Assembly: GCA_019096065.1 (NCBI GenBank)
Contig: JAGUCH010000002.1
Location: 6,894,501-6,958,500, forward strand
DNA length: 64,000 nt
Reading direction: 5' to 3'
DNA from: Paracyclopina nana
Taxonomy: Eukaryota > Arthropoda > Copepoda > Cyclopoida > Cyclopettidae
Shown: piece after piece, positions 35,227 through 45,181 of the stretch
Layout: the number at the start of each line of letters is the position of its first letter
Position numbering within the stretch: position 1 is the first letter of the stretch
Program-made: the position numbers and the translations under genes
Notes under the pieces: model-generated
Database searches by the model: none
Seen by the model: only the letters and a program-made list of their open reading frames with translations
Told to the model about the DNA's origin: nothing

Positions 35227-36027
35227 TCACTTTTTCTTGTCACTCCCTAGCAATTTCGACATGTCTTTGTTTTGCTTGGCCACTTTGATTCCAGCATGAC
35301 TAGCCTTATCATCTAATCGATTCAAGATGTCGTCATGTTCATCTAACTCAGAGTTGAGGTCTAAGGCGAGACCTTTGAGCCTTGACAATCCCATTGCCAT
35401 TTCGTCAAGATTTCTGTCAAGAATCTCGTCTACCGAATTCTTATTTTCAGCTAATCCTCTAGACCTGAGCGCTGGGTGATTCTCCTCTCTCATGGACGCC
35501 ATCCGAGGGTCATCATAATCTGGTGGTTGGTAATGTTTCCTTATGGACGCATCACTAATGGAGTGAGCCATGGCTCCACTAGGAGTTGGGCTAGGATTGC
35601 TAGGAGGAGGAAGTCCATTGTTTCTGGCAAAAAGGTAGTTTTTTATTCCACCAAAGACACTCTTAATGCCGTTCAAATGCCGTTCACTGGTTTTCAGTGT
35701 GCTATTGATTTCGTCAAGTCTTCCTTCGGTCCGAAGCAGTTGTTCCTTTTGACGACTTAGCTCTTCGGCAGTGGCGTTGCCAACCTTTTCGGATTCATAG
35801 AGCAGGCCCAAAGAGCGATTTGACGAGTCCAACGTGCTTTGCTCAATCTCACGCTTTTTCATGAGCAGTTGCCTTTGACGCTCTTCCACAGTCACAAATC
35901 CAGAGGGAGAAGCTGAATTGCCTATCATGAAACCCGATGACCCAGCCCGAGGATGATTTAGAAATTCTTCGTCGTCTACCTCCTCTTCTGGACTATAAAA
36001 GGGATTGCTGCTTTTAGCCACTGACAT
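35227..36027 (-). CDS. SNAP29: SNAP29, Qbc SNARE
   Basis: A soluble SNAP-25 family member with two SNARE helices that works in autophagosome-lysosome and other intracellular fusion. Single exon, 266 residues. It has no palmitoylated cysteines in the linker, and the N-terminal NPF motif (SSNPFYSPEEE) for EHD binding is typical of SNAP29. The first SNARE region runs about residues 55-120 (QSTLDSSNRSLGLLYESEKV). The second runs about 195-262 (VDEILDRNLDEMAMGLSRLK, then LDLNSELDEHDDILNRLDDK). A proline-rich linker lies between them. The stop codon is four bases from the NHE8 polyadenylation signal on the other strand. Confidence 0.93.
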   Translation of the reverse strand: MSVAKSSNPFYSPEEEVDDEEFLNHPRAGSSGFMIGNSASPSGFVTVEERQRQLLMKKREIEQSTLDSSNRSLGLLYESEKVGNATAEELSRQKEQLLRTEGRLDEINSTLKTSERHLNGIKSVFGGIKNYLFARNNGLPPPSNPSPTPSGAMAHSISDASIRKHYQPPDYDDPRMASMREENHPALRSRGLAENKNSVDEILDRNLDEMAMGLSRLKGLALDLNSELDEHDDILNRLDDKASHAGIKVAKQNKDMSKLLGSDKKK

Positions 36028-36627
36028 CTTTTTGCTAGTTTAGAAGAGACTGAAGGCTCGATTGAAATGCGACGTAGTATAGGGCTATGAAAATAGTGAA
36101 GTATTGAAGAATTGAGAGGCGTAAGTGAGCCACTACTTTCTTTGACAACCTCTAAATTTTTAAGAATGCACAGCCAAAATTAGCTCGATCTGATATGACT
36201 ATGACGCTATTAAGAAGTCTGCAATACCATTGAATGCCACAATTTTGGTTGTGAGAGAAAAAAAACAGCTTGAAATAATCATTTTTGTACGCAAAAATGT
36301 AATTTACATAAAAATACGAGAGTTGACAGCACCATTATGCGCCCTAGAAAAAGTCTTTTGTGATTCTCTCTGAAAGTCGAAGTTTCCTACTTGCAATCAC
36401 CAATTTTATGCTGAGATTGTGAGCATCTGGCCTAGATCAAGTGGGTAAGTGGATATGAGTAAATCATCAATTTCATCATTCGCCAAACAAACATTAAATA
36501 TTCCGCTAAGGCAGCGCAATTTGAATCATCAAGAGTGTAATGTAAGTTTCAATTTCTTACTAAGACAAACTGTTTCTCTCTCTGTGATTTACGACCTGCC
36601 ATCCATCAAATCATTGTGATTCTCGCC
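36028..36627. promoter_or_regulatory. Shared upstream region of SNAP29 and B3GLCT
   Basis: 600 bases between divergent start codons. AT-rich, with no motif I can defend. Confidence 0.35.
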
Positions 36628-38055
36628 ATGAAGCCGATCGCTGGTGCTGTGATTTTAACTGTTATGATCAGTTCGCTTTTCGCGAAGGAAGAAAGTGTGC
36701 TCAAAAAATGCGCTTTCATTATTCTATCACAACCCAACTCGTATCACGCCAAGCTGGCTTATGAAGCCAAATCCCGACTCATCAAGTCTCTCGCAGTGAA
36801 GTCCATTGACTCTTCGTTCGTTTATGTGGCCCACGAGGACATTCACTCGCATGGAGCTTGGACAATTTATCCCCTTTTGTCGGTGCTGCTCAACCGGCTA
36901 AAAGTTCACGCCTATTGGTATGTCTTTCTTGACCCGGCATCTCATGTCAACGTGGACAATTTGGAGAACTTGGTAGCAAATGCTAAACATCATTTTATTG
37001 GCTATGCTCTGAAAGACAAGACGCACACAGTCATCCACCACTTTAAGGACCCTAAAGAGCTGCAGTATCCTGACTTTGAAGCGGGCTTCATGCTCTCTAT
37101 TGAGGCAGCTCATGATATAGCCTTAGAGCTGGATCAGCACGGAGTTCGATCCGAACATATACCCAAAGATTTTTCGATTGATGCTCAATATGAGTTGGCA
37201 AAAACTCTGAGTGGGCTCCATTCCGACTACATGCTACAACATGAACCGCAATTCTGCATCGAGATGGGAGACAATTGTGCCATTTACCCTGTGCCTGCAT
37301 CTTGCAATGCAACTGATGATAGTATCATAGACCTGTCAACCAAGACTCTCTTTGCAGTTAAAACATGCCTCAAGTTCCATGAAGAGAGGCTGCCTGTGAT
37401 CAAGGAGACGTGGGCGAAAGCAGCTCCAAATATTATACTAGTGAGTGAGCTTGAAGACGCAAAAGTGGGGACGATTCGTCTGGAAAATTTAGACAACACA
37501 GAGCAAGGTCATTGCGCTAAAACCATGGCGATTTTGAAGTACTTTGGGGAGAACGCCAAGAAAAACGGGTGGTCTTGGCTGGTGATCGCCGATGATGACA
37601 CTATCCTTGGCGTACATAAAATGCTTGAGCACTTGCATTGTTATAAAGTAGAAGAGCCCATACATTTAGGTCAGCGATATGGATTTCGCACTGCTCATGG
37701 CAGATTTGGCTATGATTACATAACAGGCGGTGGGGGCATGGTCTTTAGCCTTGCTATGGCTGAGGAAATGCTCAGCGAGCCTCATTGCAAATGCTCGAGA
37801 CCTGACGCGCCAGATGATATGCATTTGGGAGCATGTGTTTCCAATCTTGGTCGTTCGTTGGTCCATAGCTCAAAATTTCATCAAGCCCGCCCAGAGGACT
37901 ATTCGGATGACCTTTTGAAACACCAAGATCCAGTGTCTTTCCATAAGTTTTGGAACACTGATCCTTTAAAGACTTATCAGACTTGGTTTGCCCGCTCGGA
38001 CTTACACCTTCGTGAATTCAAATACAATTTGGTGCATCCTCATCAAGAGCTTTAA
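36628..38055 (+). CDS. B3GLCT: Beta-1,3-glucosyltransferase for O-fucosylated thrombospondin repeats
   Basis: An ER glycosyltransferase (family GT31) that adds glucose to O-fucose on thrombospondin type 1 repeats. Single exon, 475 residues; the vertebrate gene has many exons. Signal peptide MKPIAGAVILTVMISSLF. The N-terminal half is a degenerate glycosyltransferase-like domain. The C-terminal catalytic half has the DXD motif in VIADDDTILG, then YDYITGGGGMVFS, PDAPDDMHLGACVSNLG and HSSKFHQARPEDY. The last four residues, HQEL, resemble the REEL/KDEL-type ER retrieval signal of this enzyme. The start at 36628 is chosen for the signal peptide. GTF2F1 follows on the same strand after 152 bases. 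Confidence 0.94.
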   Translation: MKPIAGAVILTVMISSLFAKEESVLKKCAFIILSQPNSYHAKLAYEAKSRLIKSLAVKSIDSSFVYVAHEDIHSHGAWTIYPLLSVLLNRLKVHAYWYVFLDPASHVNVDNLENLVANAKHHFIGYALKDKTHTVIHHFKDPKELQYPDFEAGFMLSIEAAHDIALELDQHGVRSEHIPKDFSIDAQYELAKTLSGLHSDYMLQHEPQFCIEMGDNCAIYPVPASCNATDDSIIDLSTKTLFAVKTCLKFHEERLPVIKETWAKAAPNIILVSELEDAKVGTIRLENLDNTEQGHCAKTMAILKYFGENAKKNGWSWLVIADDDTILGVHKMLEHLHCYKVEEPIHLGQRYGFRTAHGRFGYDYITGGGGMVFSLAMAEEMLSEPHCKCSRPDAPDDMHLGACVSNLGRSLVHSSKFHQARPEDYSDDLLKHQDPVSFHKFWNTDPLKTYQTWFARSDLHLREFKYNLVHPHQEL

Positions 38056-38207
38056 AGCAGTATTTTGTTCAAAAATACTTTTACATCTGTGTTGTGCATC
38101 ATTCATTCTTCACCTCCATGAAATTTGAATAACATTTTTCTGGGCGTGGCTTAGCCTAAGACATTGTTTCTATCATTAAATAGTAATGCTCCATTTTAAA
38201 CTTTCAG

Positions 38208-39584
38208 ATGGCGGCTAGTAACGAGCAGAACTTTGTCGTGAGAATCCCAGCCAAGGATGAGAAGAAGAGATTTCACATAATGAAATTTCGATCTGGTGCG
38301 AACACCGACCCTGCAAAGTGGAGCCAGGTTCGAATGGTGCGCGAGAACAACAAGAAAGAGTACGCCAACAGAGACGAGGATGCACCCAAGTTTGGAGCAG
38401 GCTCCGAATATGGGCGTGAAGAGAGGGAGGAGGCGCGGCGCAAAAAGTATGGATTTGCTAGCAAAAGGTACGACCCTGACATGCAACCCTGGCTGATGAG
38501 GATTGGTGGCAAGAAGGATGGCAAGCACTTCAGGGGACAACGTGAGGGTGGAGTTTCTGACAACACAGCTTACTATGTTTTCACGCATTCGCCTGATGGG
38601 TCATTTGAGGCCTGTCCTGTCAAAGAATGGTACAACTTCGTACCCAGAGTTGCCTACCGGACTCTAGACTGCGAAGAGGCGGAAGAGAAGTTTGCGCAGC
38701 GTGGTAAAATTCTCAACCATTGGGCAGCTATGGTCCAAAAGAAACTCAAGCCCGAGGAAGAGCCTCAAGATGAGGATCCAGATGACAAAAAAGCCAACAA
38801 AAAGAAGAAGAAATCTGCCAAAGAGCTTAAAATTTCGGACATGGACGATGAGATGGGGTCTGGCAATGAACTTGACACGTCTTCTGACGAGGATGAGACC
38901 GAAAGCAAGAAAAAGAAAAAGGACAAAAATAAGGAGGCAGATGAGGATGGCAAGAAGAAGAAGAAGAAGAAAAAGAAGACTGATGTTGACAACGAAGCCT
39001 TCGAGGATAGCGACGATGGTGAGAACGAGGGCATGGAGGTGGACTATATGTCAGATGAGAGCTCTGAGGAGGATGAGTATGACATTCAGGGCGTAGACCA
39101 AGACGAGGGCTTGGCAAAAATGCTCGATTCTGATGAAGATGAAGAAGACGAGGAGGATAAAGAGGACAAAGACGAGGAGGAAGATGAGGAAGAGAAGAGC
39201 AAGAAAGAGTCCGAGAAAAATGCTGAGTCCTCTCCTGTGGAGAAGACTGATGAAAAGTCTTCCAAGGCCGAGAAACGCAAGGCCATGGTTGACAAGCTTC
39301 TCAACGGAGAGCCGTCAACTAAAAAAGGTCGTTTCGAAGGCTCTACCTCGTCCACCCCAGCCGTCAGCAGTGGAATTGAGGCAACCTTTGAGGAAGATGT
39401 CCGCAGATATTTGGCTCGCAAACCCATGACCACGACAGAAATTTTGCGTAAGATGGCTGTCAAGAAGACTGGGCTTTCCAAAGAGGAGCTCATGCCGCTC
39501 CTTGTCAATGTCCTTAAGCGCATCAACCCCCACAAGCAGAAGGTGAAGGGCATCATGTATCTCTCCTTGAAAACTGGCAAGTGA
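38208..39584 (+). CDS. GTF2F1: General transcription factor IIF subunit 1 (RAP74)
   Basis: The large subunit of TFIIF, which escorts RNA polymerase II to the promoter. Single coding exon, 458 residues. The N-terminal dimerisation barrel (about 1-150) has FVVRIPAKDEKKRFHIMKFR, then WLMRIGGKKDGKHFRGQREG and NTAYYVFTHSPDGSFEACPV. A highly charged linker of lysine and acidic runs spans about 180-345. The C-terminal winged helix (about 390-456) has VRRYLARKPMTTTEILRKM and LKRINPHKQKVKGIMYLSLK, which binds FCP1. The ATG directly follows an acceptor-like TTTCAG, so a 5' untranslated intron or a spliced leader is possible. AATAAA lies at 39653-39658. Confidence 0.96.
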   Translation: MAASNEQNFVVRIPAKDEKKRFHIMKFRSGANTDPAKWSQVRMVRENNKKEYANRDEDAPKFGAGSEYGREEREEARRKKYGFASKRYDPDMQPWLMRIGGKKDGKHFRGQREGGVSDNTAYYVFTHSPDGSFEACPVKEWYNFVPRVAYRTLDCEEAEEKFAQRGKILNHWAAMVQKKLKPEEEPQDEDPDDKKANKKKKKSAKELKISDMDDEMGSGNELDTSSDEDETESKKKKKDKNKEADEDGKKKKKKKKKTDVDNEAFEDSDDGENEGMEVDYMSDESSEEDEYDIQGVDQDEGLAKMLDSDEDEEDEEDKEDKDEEEDEEEKSKKESEKNAESSPVEKTDEKSSKAEKRKAMVDKLLNGEPSTKKGRFEGSTSSTPAVSSGIEATFEEDVRRYLARKPMTTTEILRKMAVKKTGLSKEELMPLLVNVLKRINPHKQKVKGIMYLSLKTGK

Positions 39585-39736
39585 ATTGGTCTAGATCTCA
39601 ATTGAGCCAGGAATGATTCCTTGATATGTCAGAAGAGCAAAAGTATTTTCTGAATAAAGAGCATTTTCAAGAGCAGTAAAATAAAACGATTTTTGCACTG
39701 TATGTATATTTTCCAAGAACACTAAAAGAATGAGAA

Positions 39737-40154
39737 TTATTGTCTTCCCTCTCTACCTTTGAATTTCACAAGAAACGTGCAAAAAGCAGAGCCTGCAAGT
39801 ATGATAGCAACGAATCCCGCTATTTTTTGAATGCCACTTCTCCCGTTAAGGATTGTCACTCGTTCACATGCAATACCGCCGTAGCCATCAGGCTTGTAGA
39901 AATTAATCCCTCTGGAGATCTCCTTTTTAGCTGGTTTACTAATATTGGAAATAGAAGATGTAAGTACTGGCCGAATGATCGGTGAGTCGTCATTAGACCA
40001 AAACTTCAACTTGAAGTCCGATGAGCTGGGACTCTAGTAAAAATATCAGGTAAATACATCAAGTTAAAAACTTTTTACTAAGCCAACTTACATGGTTTAC
40101 ATGACGTGTTGAAGAAAAAACGTCAGAACCACCTTCGCTCTTTAATTGTGACAT
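39737..40154 (-). CDS. Small single-pass membrane protein, unrecognised
   Basis: Exons 40154-40092 and 40033-39737, joined in phase 0 across a 58-base intron, give 119 residues. I do not recognise the family. The N-terminal 40 residues are serine-rich (MSQLKSEGGSDVFSSTRHVN). A middle part reads INFYKPDGYGGIACERVTIL. One hydrophobic segment lies at about 92-110 (KIAGFVAIILAGSAFCTFLV), followed by a short basic tail, KFKGREGRQ. There is no N-terminal signal peptide, so a C-terminally anchored topology facing the cytosol is likely. Consensus splice sites and the usual intron length argue for a real gene. It is head-to-head with SOD2. Confidence 0.6.
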
Positions 40155-40578
40155 TTCTTATTTTGCGAAACAAGAAAGTTACATAAATTGAGAATAACAA
40201 AGTCAGAGTTAGTAGACTAATTTGCTTGTAAAACAGCCGAATATTTTTCTATTCAGCATAGCCAGAGCGCCGTTGCTCACATATGTTCTGGCACCGACTT
40301 TAGTCGAATAGCAATTTATTGGGCAAATTAAAATTGATTTAGGCATCCTCTAATGAAGCCAGTTCTCTTTTCTCATAATGAATCCTGTCATTTTCGGAGC
40401 CCACAAAATGGCTTGCCAATAACAATCAATTTCATGCACATAATTTGAATTCCGCTAAATGAGGAGACTCAATGAAATTATCATGGTTTACATTCGATCT
40501 TTCTCTCTGCCATTTTCGGAAACCTAAGAAATCAAAAGTTAAATCAGCCCTCGAAACCATCCTTCTCACGAGATCAAG
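40155..40578. promoter_or_regulatory. Shared upstream region of the 119-residue protein gene and SOD2
   Basis: 424 bases between divergent start codons; no repeats. I see no specific binding site. Confidence 0.35.
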
Positions 40579-41307
40579 ATGCTGTCACTCCGCGGTTTAG
40601 CCTCCAAGTCACTACTAAGACCCCTCACATCCTGCTTATCATCAGTGAAGGCTAAAAGCTCCCTACCGGATCTTCCCTATGATTACAACGGCCTCGAACC
40701 CGTAATTTCAGCTGAAATCATGCAGCTTCACCACTCCAAACACCATCAGACATATGTCAACAACTTTAACGTGGCTGAAGAAAAGTTGGCGGAGGCTGTG
40801 GCCAAAGGTTTCATGAATAGTAAGTGATCATAACTTGAGTTTATTTACTTTTGTTTATTAGGAGACGTCAGCACAATTATTGGACTGCAAGGAGCTTTGA
40901 AGTTTAACGGCGGAGGGCATGTGAATCACAGCATTTTCTGGCAGAATTTGTGCCCAAAAAGTCAGTCTGGAGAGCCCAGCTCTGATTTAGCGGCAGCTAT
41001 TTCCAGAGACTTTGGTAGCTTGGAGAGCCTCAAGGAGAAACTGTCCACTGCTACTGTGGCTGTCCAAGGATCCGGATGGGGATGGTTGGGCTACAACAAA
41101 GCTGCTAAGAAGCTGCAAATTGCCACCTGCCCCAACCAAGATCCATTGGAGGCAACGACTGGCTTGGTTCCCCTTTTCGGCATCGATGTGTGGGAGCACG
41201 CTTACTATTTGCAATACAAAAATGTTCGACCAGACTATGTCAAAGCCATCTGGGAAGTGGCCAATTGGGCTGACATTTCAGCTCGATTTGCTAAGGCAAA
41301 CCAATAA
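40579..41307 (+). CDS. SOD2: Mitochondrial manganese superoxide dismutase
   Basis: Converts superoxide to hydrogen peroxide in the mitochondrial matrix. Exons 40579-40819 and 40862-41307 (42-base intron, the shortest here) give 228 residues. A mitochondrial presequence of about 28 residues ([18 protein letters not shown]) precedes [13 protein letters not shown]. Metal ligands lie in [21 protein letters not shown] and [20 protein letters not shown] and [13 protein letters not shown] are family signatures that favour Mn over Fe. The stop codon overlaps an AATAAA at 41303-41308, and a second signal lies at 41316-41321, directly against the ELP6 stop on the other strand. Confidence 0.97.
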
Positions 41308-41321
41308 AAACCAATAATAAA

Positions 41322-42131
41322 TCACAATACAGCAGAGCTCGTTCCCTTGGCAAACACTAAAACATCCTTTTCTTCTACCCTGAATTGCATCTGGTGAATG
41401 GAGCTGTCCATGCTCCATGAATATGTCAGATTGCCTGAGACATTCAATGATTTACCCGAAGGAAGAGGGCGAGCCACTATGTTCAGGTTGGCAGAATGGG
41501 CCAAAAAAGCAGAGAGACGGTCCAATTCTTCATCCTCTTCATAAAGGTCAGAGTCTCGTCCAAGGTGGGAAAATGCAAGACTGCAAGTCAATAGGCAGCA
41601 ATTGTTAAGCAAGCATAGCTTTTGAATTGTTGCAATGAACTTGAAGGCCCTGGGCAACGTCAAGCCCAAGGTTTGCAACAGGGATATTTTGTCCACAATC
41701 ACAACAGTCCCATCGGAGATACTTTTCTCCATTTCATTTATGACTTTTTCCAAGTAGTTGTCATGATTGAGCTGGCCATGTTCGTCAAAAGAAGAGGCAA
41801 TCAACTGAAGGCCATCAATGTACTCCAAGGCACCAGATTCTTTCAGCTTGACCAAATTGGTTCCAATCTTCAAGCTGCAAGAAATAGTATTTGAAATATG
41901 GATATAGCGGATTTCGTTTCACTAATCAACTTGCCCAACTCCGTTGTAATGTCCAAATGTATGCTCAAAACCAAGCAATGCCACCTTAGCTTGACGATTG
42001 GCACCCAGAGAAATGAAATGGTGCACAATGAAGGCCCCAAGTTGGTCTTCCTCTTCTACCACGTGGACAAACAAACCCTTCAATGAGGCTTTGTCAAGGC
42101 GCAACGCAGACTGCAGCGAAGACGCAAACAT
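41322..42131 (-). CDS. ELP6: Elongator complex protein 6
   Basis: ELP6 is a RecA-like subunit of the Elp456 subcomplex, needed for wobble-uridine modification of tRNA. Exons 42131-41923 and 41874-41322, with a 48-base intron, join to give 253 residues (human 266). The start MFASSLQSAL corresponds to the human MFPELNNLL. Other landmarks: GAFIVHHFISLGANRQAKV, EHTFGHYNGVGQ, VVIVDKISLLQTLGL and the C-terminal KDVLVFAKGTSSAVL, near-identical to the human end. Like other ELP6 proteins it lacks a proper Walker A. The donor (TTA|GTGAAA) is weak but is the only one that keeps phase. Convergent with SOD2, 14 bases apart. Confidence 0.9.
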
Positions 42132-42838
42132 AATCAGATAGCCGAATACCTTTTCAACGCGCAAGATGTTGCGACCGAGCTATTTGTTTTGAGTATTTTT
42201 TGATGAAGAGCCGAAAGCTAGCACGAGCTGAGGCCTGCCGAGTTCCACCTCCGAGACTTCACAAGGACTCAAAAAAAGTCAAATCGGTCATCCAGCCACC
42301 CAAAAGACGAGTCAAGCTAATTCACTCTTTAAATTCCGCTTACGTCTAAAAAGGTTACGCGCATGTGTCCAGCTCCACGAAAAAGGCATAAAAGTTGTAA
42401 CCAACAAAACAGAGCATCACAGATTTTTCGATTGCCTTTACAGTTGTAAGCACTTATTTCATCAGAACTTTTATTTTTGGGGAAATGTTATCATGGTGAA
42501 TCGCATCATAGTGAATTGTATCACATGGCACATTGACTTGAGAGAAAACCTAACCTAGACTTTGTCAACCACATAAATAAATAAATTTGTGATACCATTT
42601 CTTTTAGTGTCATTTTAGTTAAGTTGCCTTTTATCAGTGTTGCTTTTGCCCGCTATGCCTTTAAGCAGCGTGCTTTTTATCAGGGAGCCTTTAATCATAG
42701 TGCCTTTGCCCCTAGTGCCTTTACCCAGTAGAGCCCCCTAAACCTATATATTTTCTGAAAGCTTATGTCCAAAGGGTTCGTTTGGTGGTAGTTTTCAAAT
42801 CCTGGCCTATCCCTCCTCATAACATAAAATAGTTATTT
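42132..42838. repeat. ELP6 upstream gap with degenerate repeats
   Basis: The ELP6 promoter should be in the left part. From about 42600 to 42740 degenerate units of about 17 bases recur (GTGCCTTTGCCCCTAGTGCC-like), resembling those at 13470-13690. No gene seen. Confidence 0.4.
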
Positions 42839-43030
42839 ATTTCGAGCTAGGGCACGTAAAGTAGGGTCATTAAATAGCTGAGCGAGGAGCGAGGATTTTA
42901 AAATGGGAAAACTCGAGTACAGCTTTACTAGCCTGAGCCTGCAAGGGCTGTGATTGAACGAGTGTTTTTCCATGTTAAAATCAGAGGTCAGCTATTTAAT
43001 GACCCAATTTTACGTGCCCCAGCTCGAAAT
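42839..43030. mobile_element. 192-base terminal-inverted-repeat element
   Basis: The left arm ATTTCGAGCTAGGGCACG continues through GGGTCATTAAATAGCTGA. The right arm is its reverse complement with four or five mismatches, ending in GGCACGT-complement then AGCTCGAAAT. Arms are about 45 bases, and the interior is unique. Non-coding; superfamily not assigned. Confidence 0.75.
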
Positions 43031-43213
43031 ATACAATTTTATATTCTGTAATACGATTTTTGAGTGTTTTAATGAAGTTACCGGGGTGCCCCGTGCCCTA
43101 GAAAATACTGCTCGGTTTTTATTTGCTATGTGAATATCACTGGCTCCCATTAGCTTGCATCCAGTGGGTTGGGAGCAATTAAATAGACTTTTAAAATCCA
43201 TTTTTTCAGATGT

Positions 43214-43286
43214 GTTCCTATGGCACAATGGTTAGAGTGCTAGGCTCTTGATTCAGCAGTCTAGGGTTCAAACCCCAGTCATTCCT
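43214..43286 (+). pseudogene. Decayed tRNA-like sequence, Lys(CTT) type
   Basis: Box A TGGCACAATGG (43221-43231) and box B GGTTCAAACCC (43265-43275) are 44 bases apart, as in a type I tRNA. The anticodon loop reads CTCTTGA, giving CTT. The T loop is TTCAAAC. Only two of seven acceptor pairs form, and mismatches remain in the D, anticodon and T stems. I call it a tRNA pseudogene or a SINE head. It is followed by a T-rich run that could end polymerase III transcription. Confidence 0.5.
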
Positions 43287-43483
43287 TAACTTATTTTTTT
43301 TTCTTAATTACTTAAAAATAATCCCTCAAATTTGATTCAAGGGCTGTTAAGAATTTAATATCCCCCAAATTGCTTAAAAAGAGCTGAGGTGGATCGGTAA
43401 ACTGAATTATAACATGAGGAATACAGATACAGGTATATAGCTAGTAGCCTAGCAAGATAAGCATATTATATTTATTCATCAAA

Positions 43484-45181
43484 TTAAATACCGAAAGGTT
43501 GGATCAAACCTTTGTGGCAAACTTGTTTGAGGAATAATTTACATGACTCTCCATCTAGCTTGGCGAAAGCCTCTGTCTTCATGACCTCCACCAGATTTTC
43601 CACACAAAATGTGAAGCTGTATTCTTCCAAGTTCTTCACTTCGTACTTGATGGCTACAGCGTAGAGATGAGCTGCATTTTCAACCGTTATTCCACTCAAC
43701 AGGAGTTTCACTGCCTCTCGCTGTAATTCATGTTCAAGGTAAGATTTAGCCAAGTCCAGCAGCTCAATTGCACTCTCAACTGGCAATACCTCGACCTCGC
43801 CACAATAAAGGTAGTAAAGAAATGCCTTGTAGACAAGGTAGGAAAACTCGGTGATTTCAACAGGCTGGCCAGCCTCTAGCCAACAGTTTTTCAGCATAGC
43901 ACGGAAATGCTCGCAACGGATCATTAAAACAGCTCTGTGAGCATAAAGCACTTGTTCCTCCACAATAAACTTGATGTCACTTGTCTCGCTACAATTGAAT
44001 GCCAATCGGAAAGACTCTCGCACTGAAACGATACCATCAGTTTTCACATCCATCAAATGGGGGTAGACCCCCATGTAAAAGGCAAACGCCTCGGGGATTC
44101 CTTTATAGAGCGTTTCGAATGGCTTTAGGATTGGCTGGTAACCCCATTCTCCCCAGATGTTACAATTGTAAGTGGATTTGCTTATAGCGGCAGACTTCTT
44201 CCGTCCAGAAGCCAATACATCCGTGAAAGTCCCCTCCAACTTCTCAGGAAACCAGTTGCTTTCCCGATCCCCAGTCCCTAGTTGGCCGAAATCGTTTCTG
44301 CCCCAGGCAAAAATGTTGCCTCTATTACTCAATGCTAATGCGTGGAACCAGCCGCAAGATATTTTTGAGATTGTCTGGCCCTCAAAAAAAGGCAGAAGGC
44401 TAGGCACACGTTTGGCGTTTCTATTGCCCAGACCAAGTTGGCCGAATTCGTTAGATCCCCAAGCGTGGACCTTGCCCGAATTCAGCAGCAGCAATGAGGA
44501 ATTGTAGCCACAAGCCACGCCCACTGCATATGACCTTGGGTACTTGGACTCGCTGATATAATTGACCTTCTTGGGAAAAGCAGCATCGCAGGTCGTGCCA
44601 TCGCCAATTTGACCGTGGCCATTTTGCCCCCAAGCAAAGACTTCACCCTCGTTGGTCAATGCTAGGCTAAGAAAGAGAAGCTAGCTTATTAAACCGAAAG
44701 AAAACAGGTCTTCCTACCAATGAGAATAACCACACGCGACGGCAGTGACAGCTTTCCCTTCCAGAGGTCCTCTGATCAGGGTTGGGATCAGCTTCAGACC
44801 ACCAATGCTTCCGTTTCCGAGCTGTCCGTGATTGTTGATGCCATCCGTGTAAACCTCTCCTTTCTTAGACCAGGCAACCCAAAAACGAGATCCGTCAGCG
44901 AAGCCAACGACAGATTTTTGGCTCAACTCTTCTAAGAGTTTAGGCTCCGTAAAATGCGCATCGCCACGCTGCTCTTTGCCATCCATTGGCTGTTCCATTT
45001 TGAACTGGAGCAATCCGGCAATCGCCATTTTGTTTGGGTAGGTAATGAATATTCCGTCATCGGCTGTTTTCAGAAAGGCCACTGTATGATTAAATTGGCA
45101 AACATAAGTGACCTGAACTTTGTCCAAGAATTCTTCGCTCACATGAACGAAATTCTTCCATCTTTTCAGTTGAGCAGCCAT
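43484..45181 (-). CDS. RCBTB1: RCC1 and BTB domain-containing protein
   Basis: Exons 45181-44718 and 44666-43484 join in phase across a 51-base intron and encode 548 residues (human RCBTB1 531). The N-terminal RCC1 propeller repeats include NHGQLGNG, WGQNGHGQIGDG, WGSNEFGQLGLG and WGRNDFGQLGTG, each with the CGYxH or CGWFHALAL turn. The BTB domain (about 350-455) has SDIKFIVEEQVLYAHRAVL, then FRAMLKNCWLEA and YLYCGEVE. A BACK-like end follows. The BTB part suggests a cullin-3 substrate adaptor. RCBTB1 and RCBTB2 cannot be told apart here. Head-to-head with IFT80. Confidence 0.9.

Noticed and set aside
38765-39601. Long serine-rich minus-strand frames
   Set aside because: Antisense of the acidic, lysine-rich linker of GTF2F1.
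43214-43286. Functional tRNA gene
   Set aside because: Only two of seven acceptor-stem pairs form, with mismatches in the other stems.
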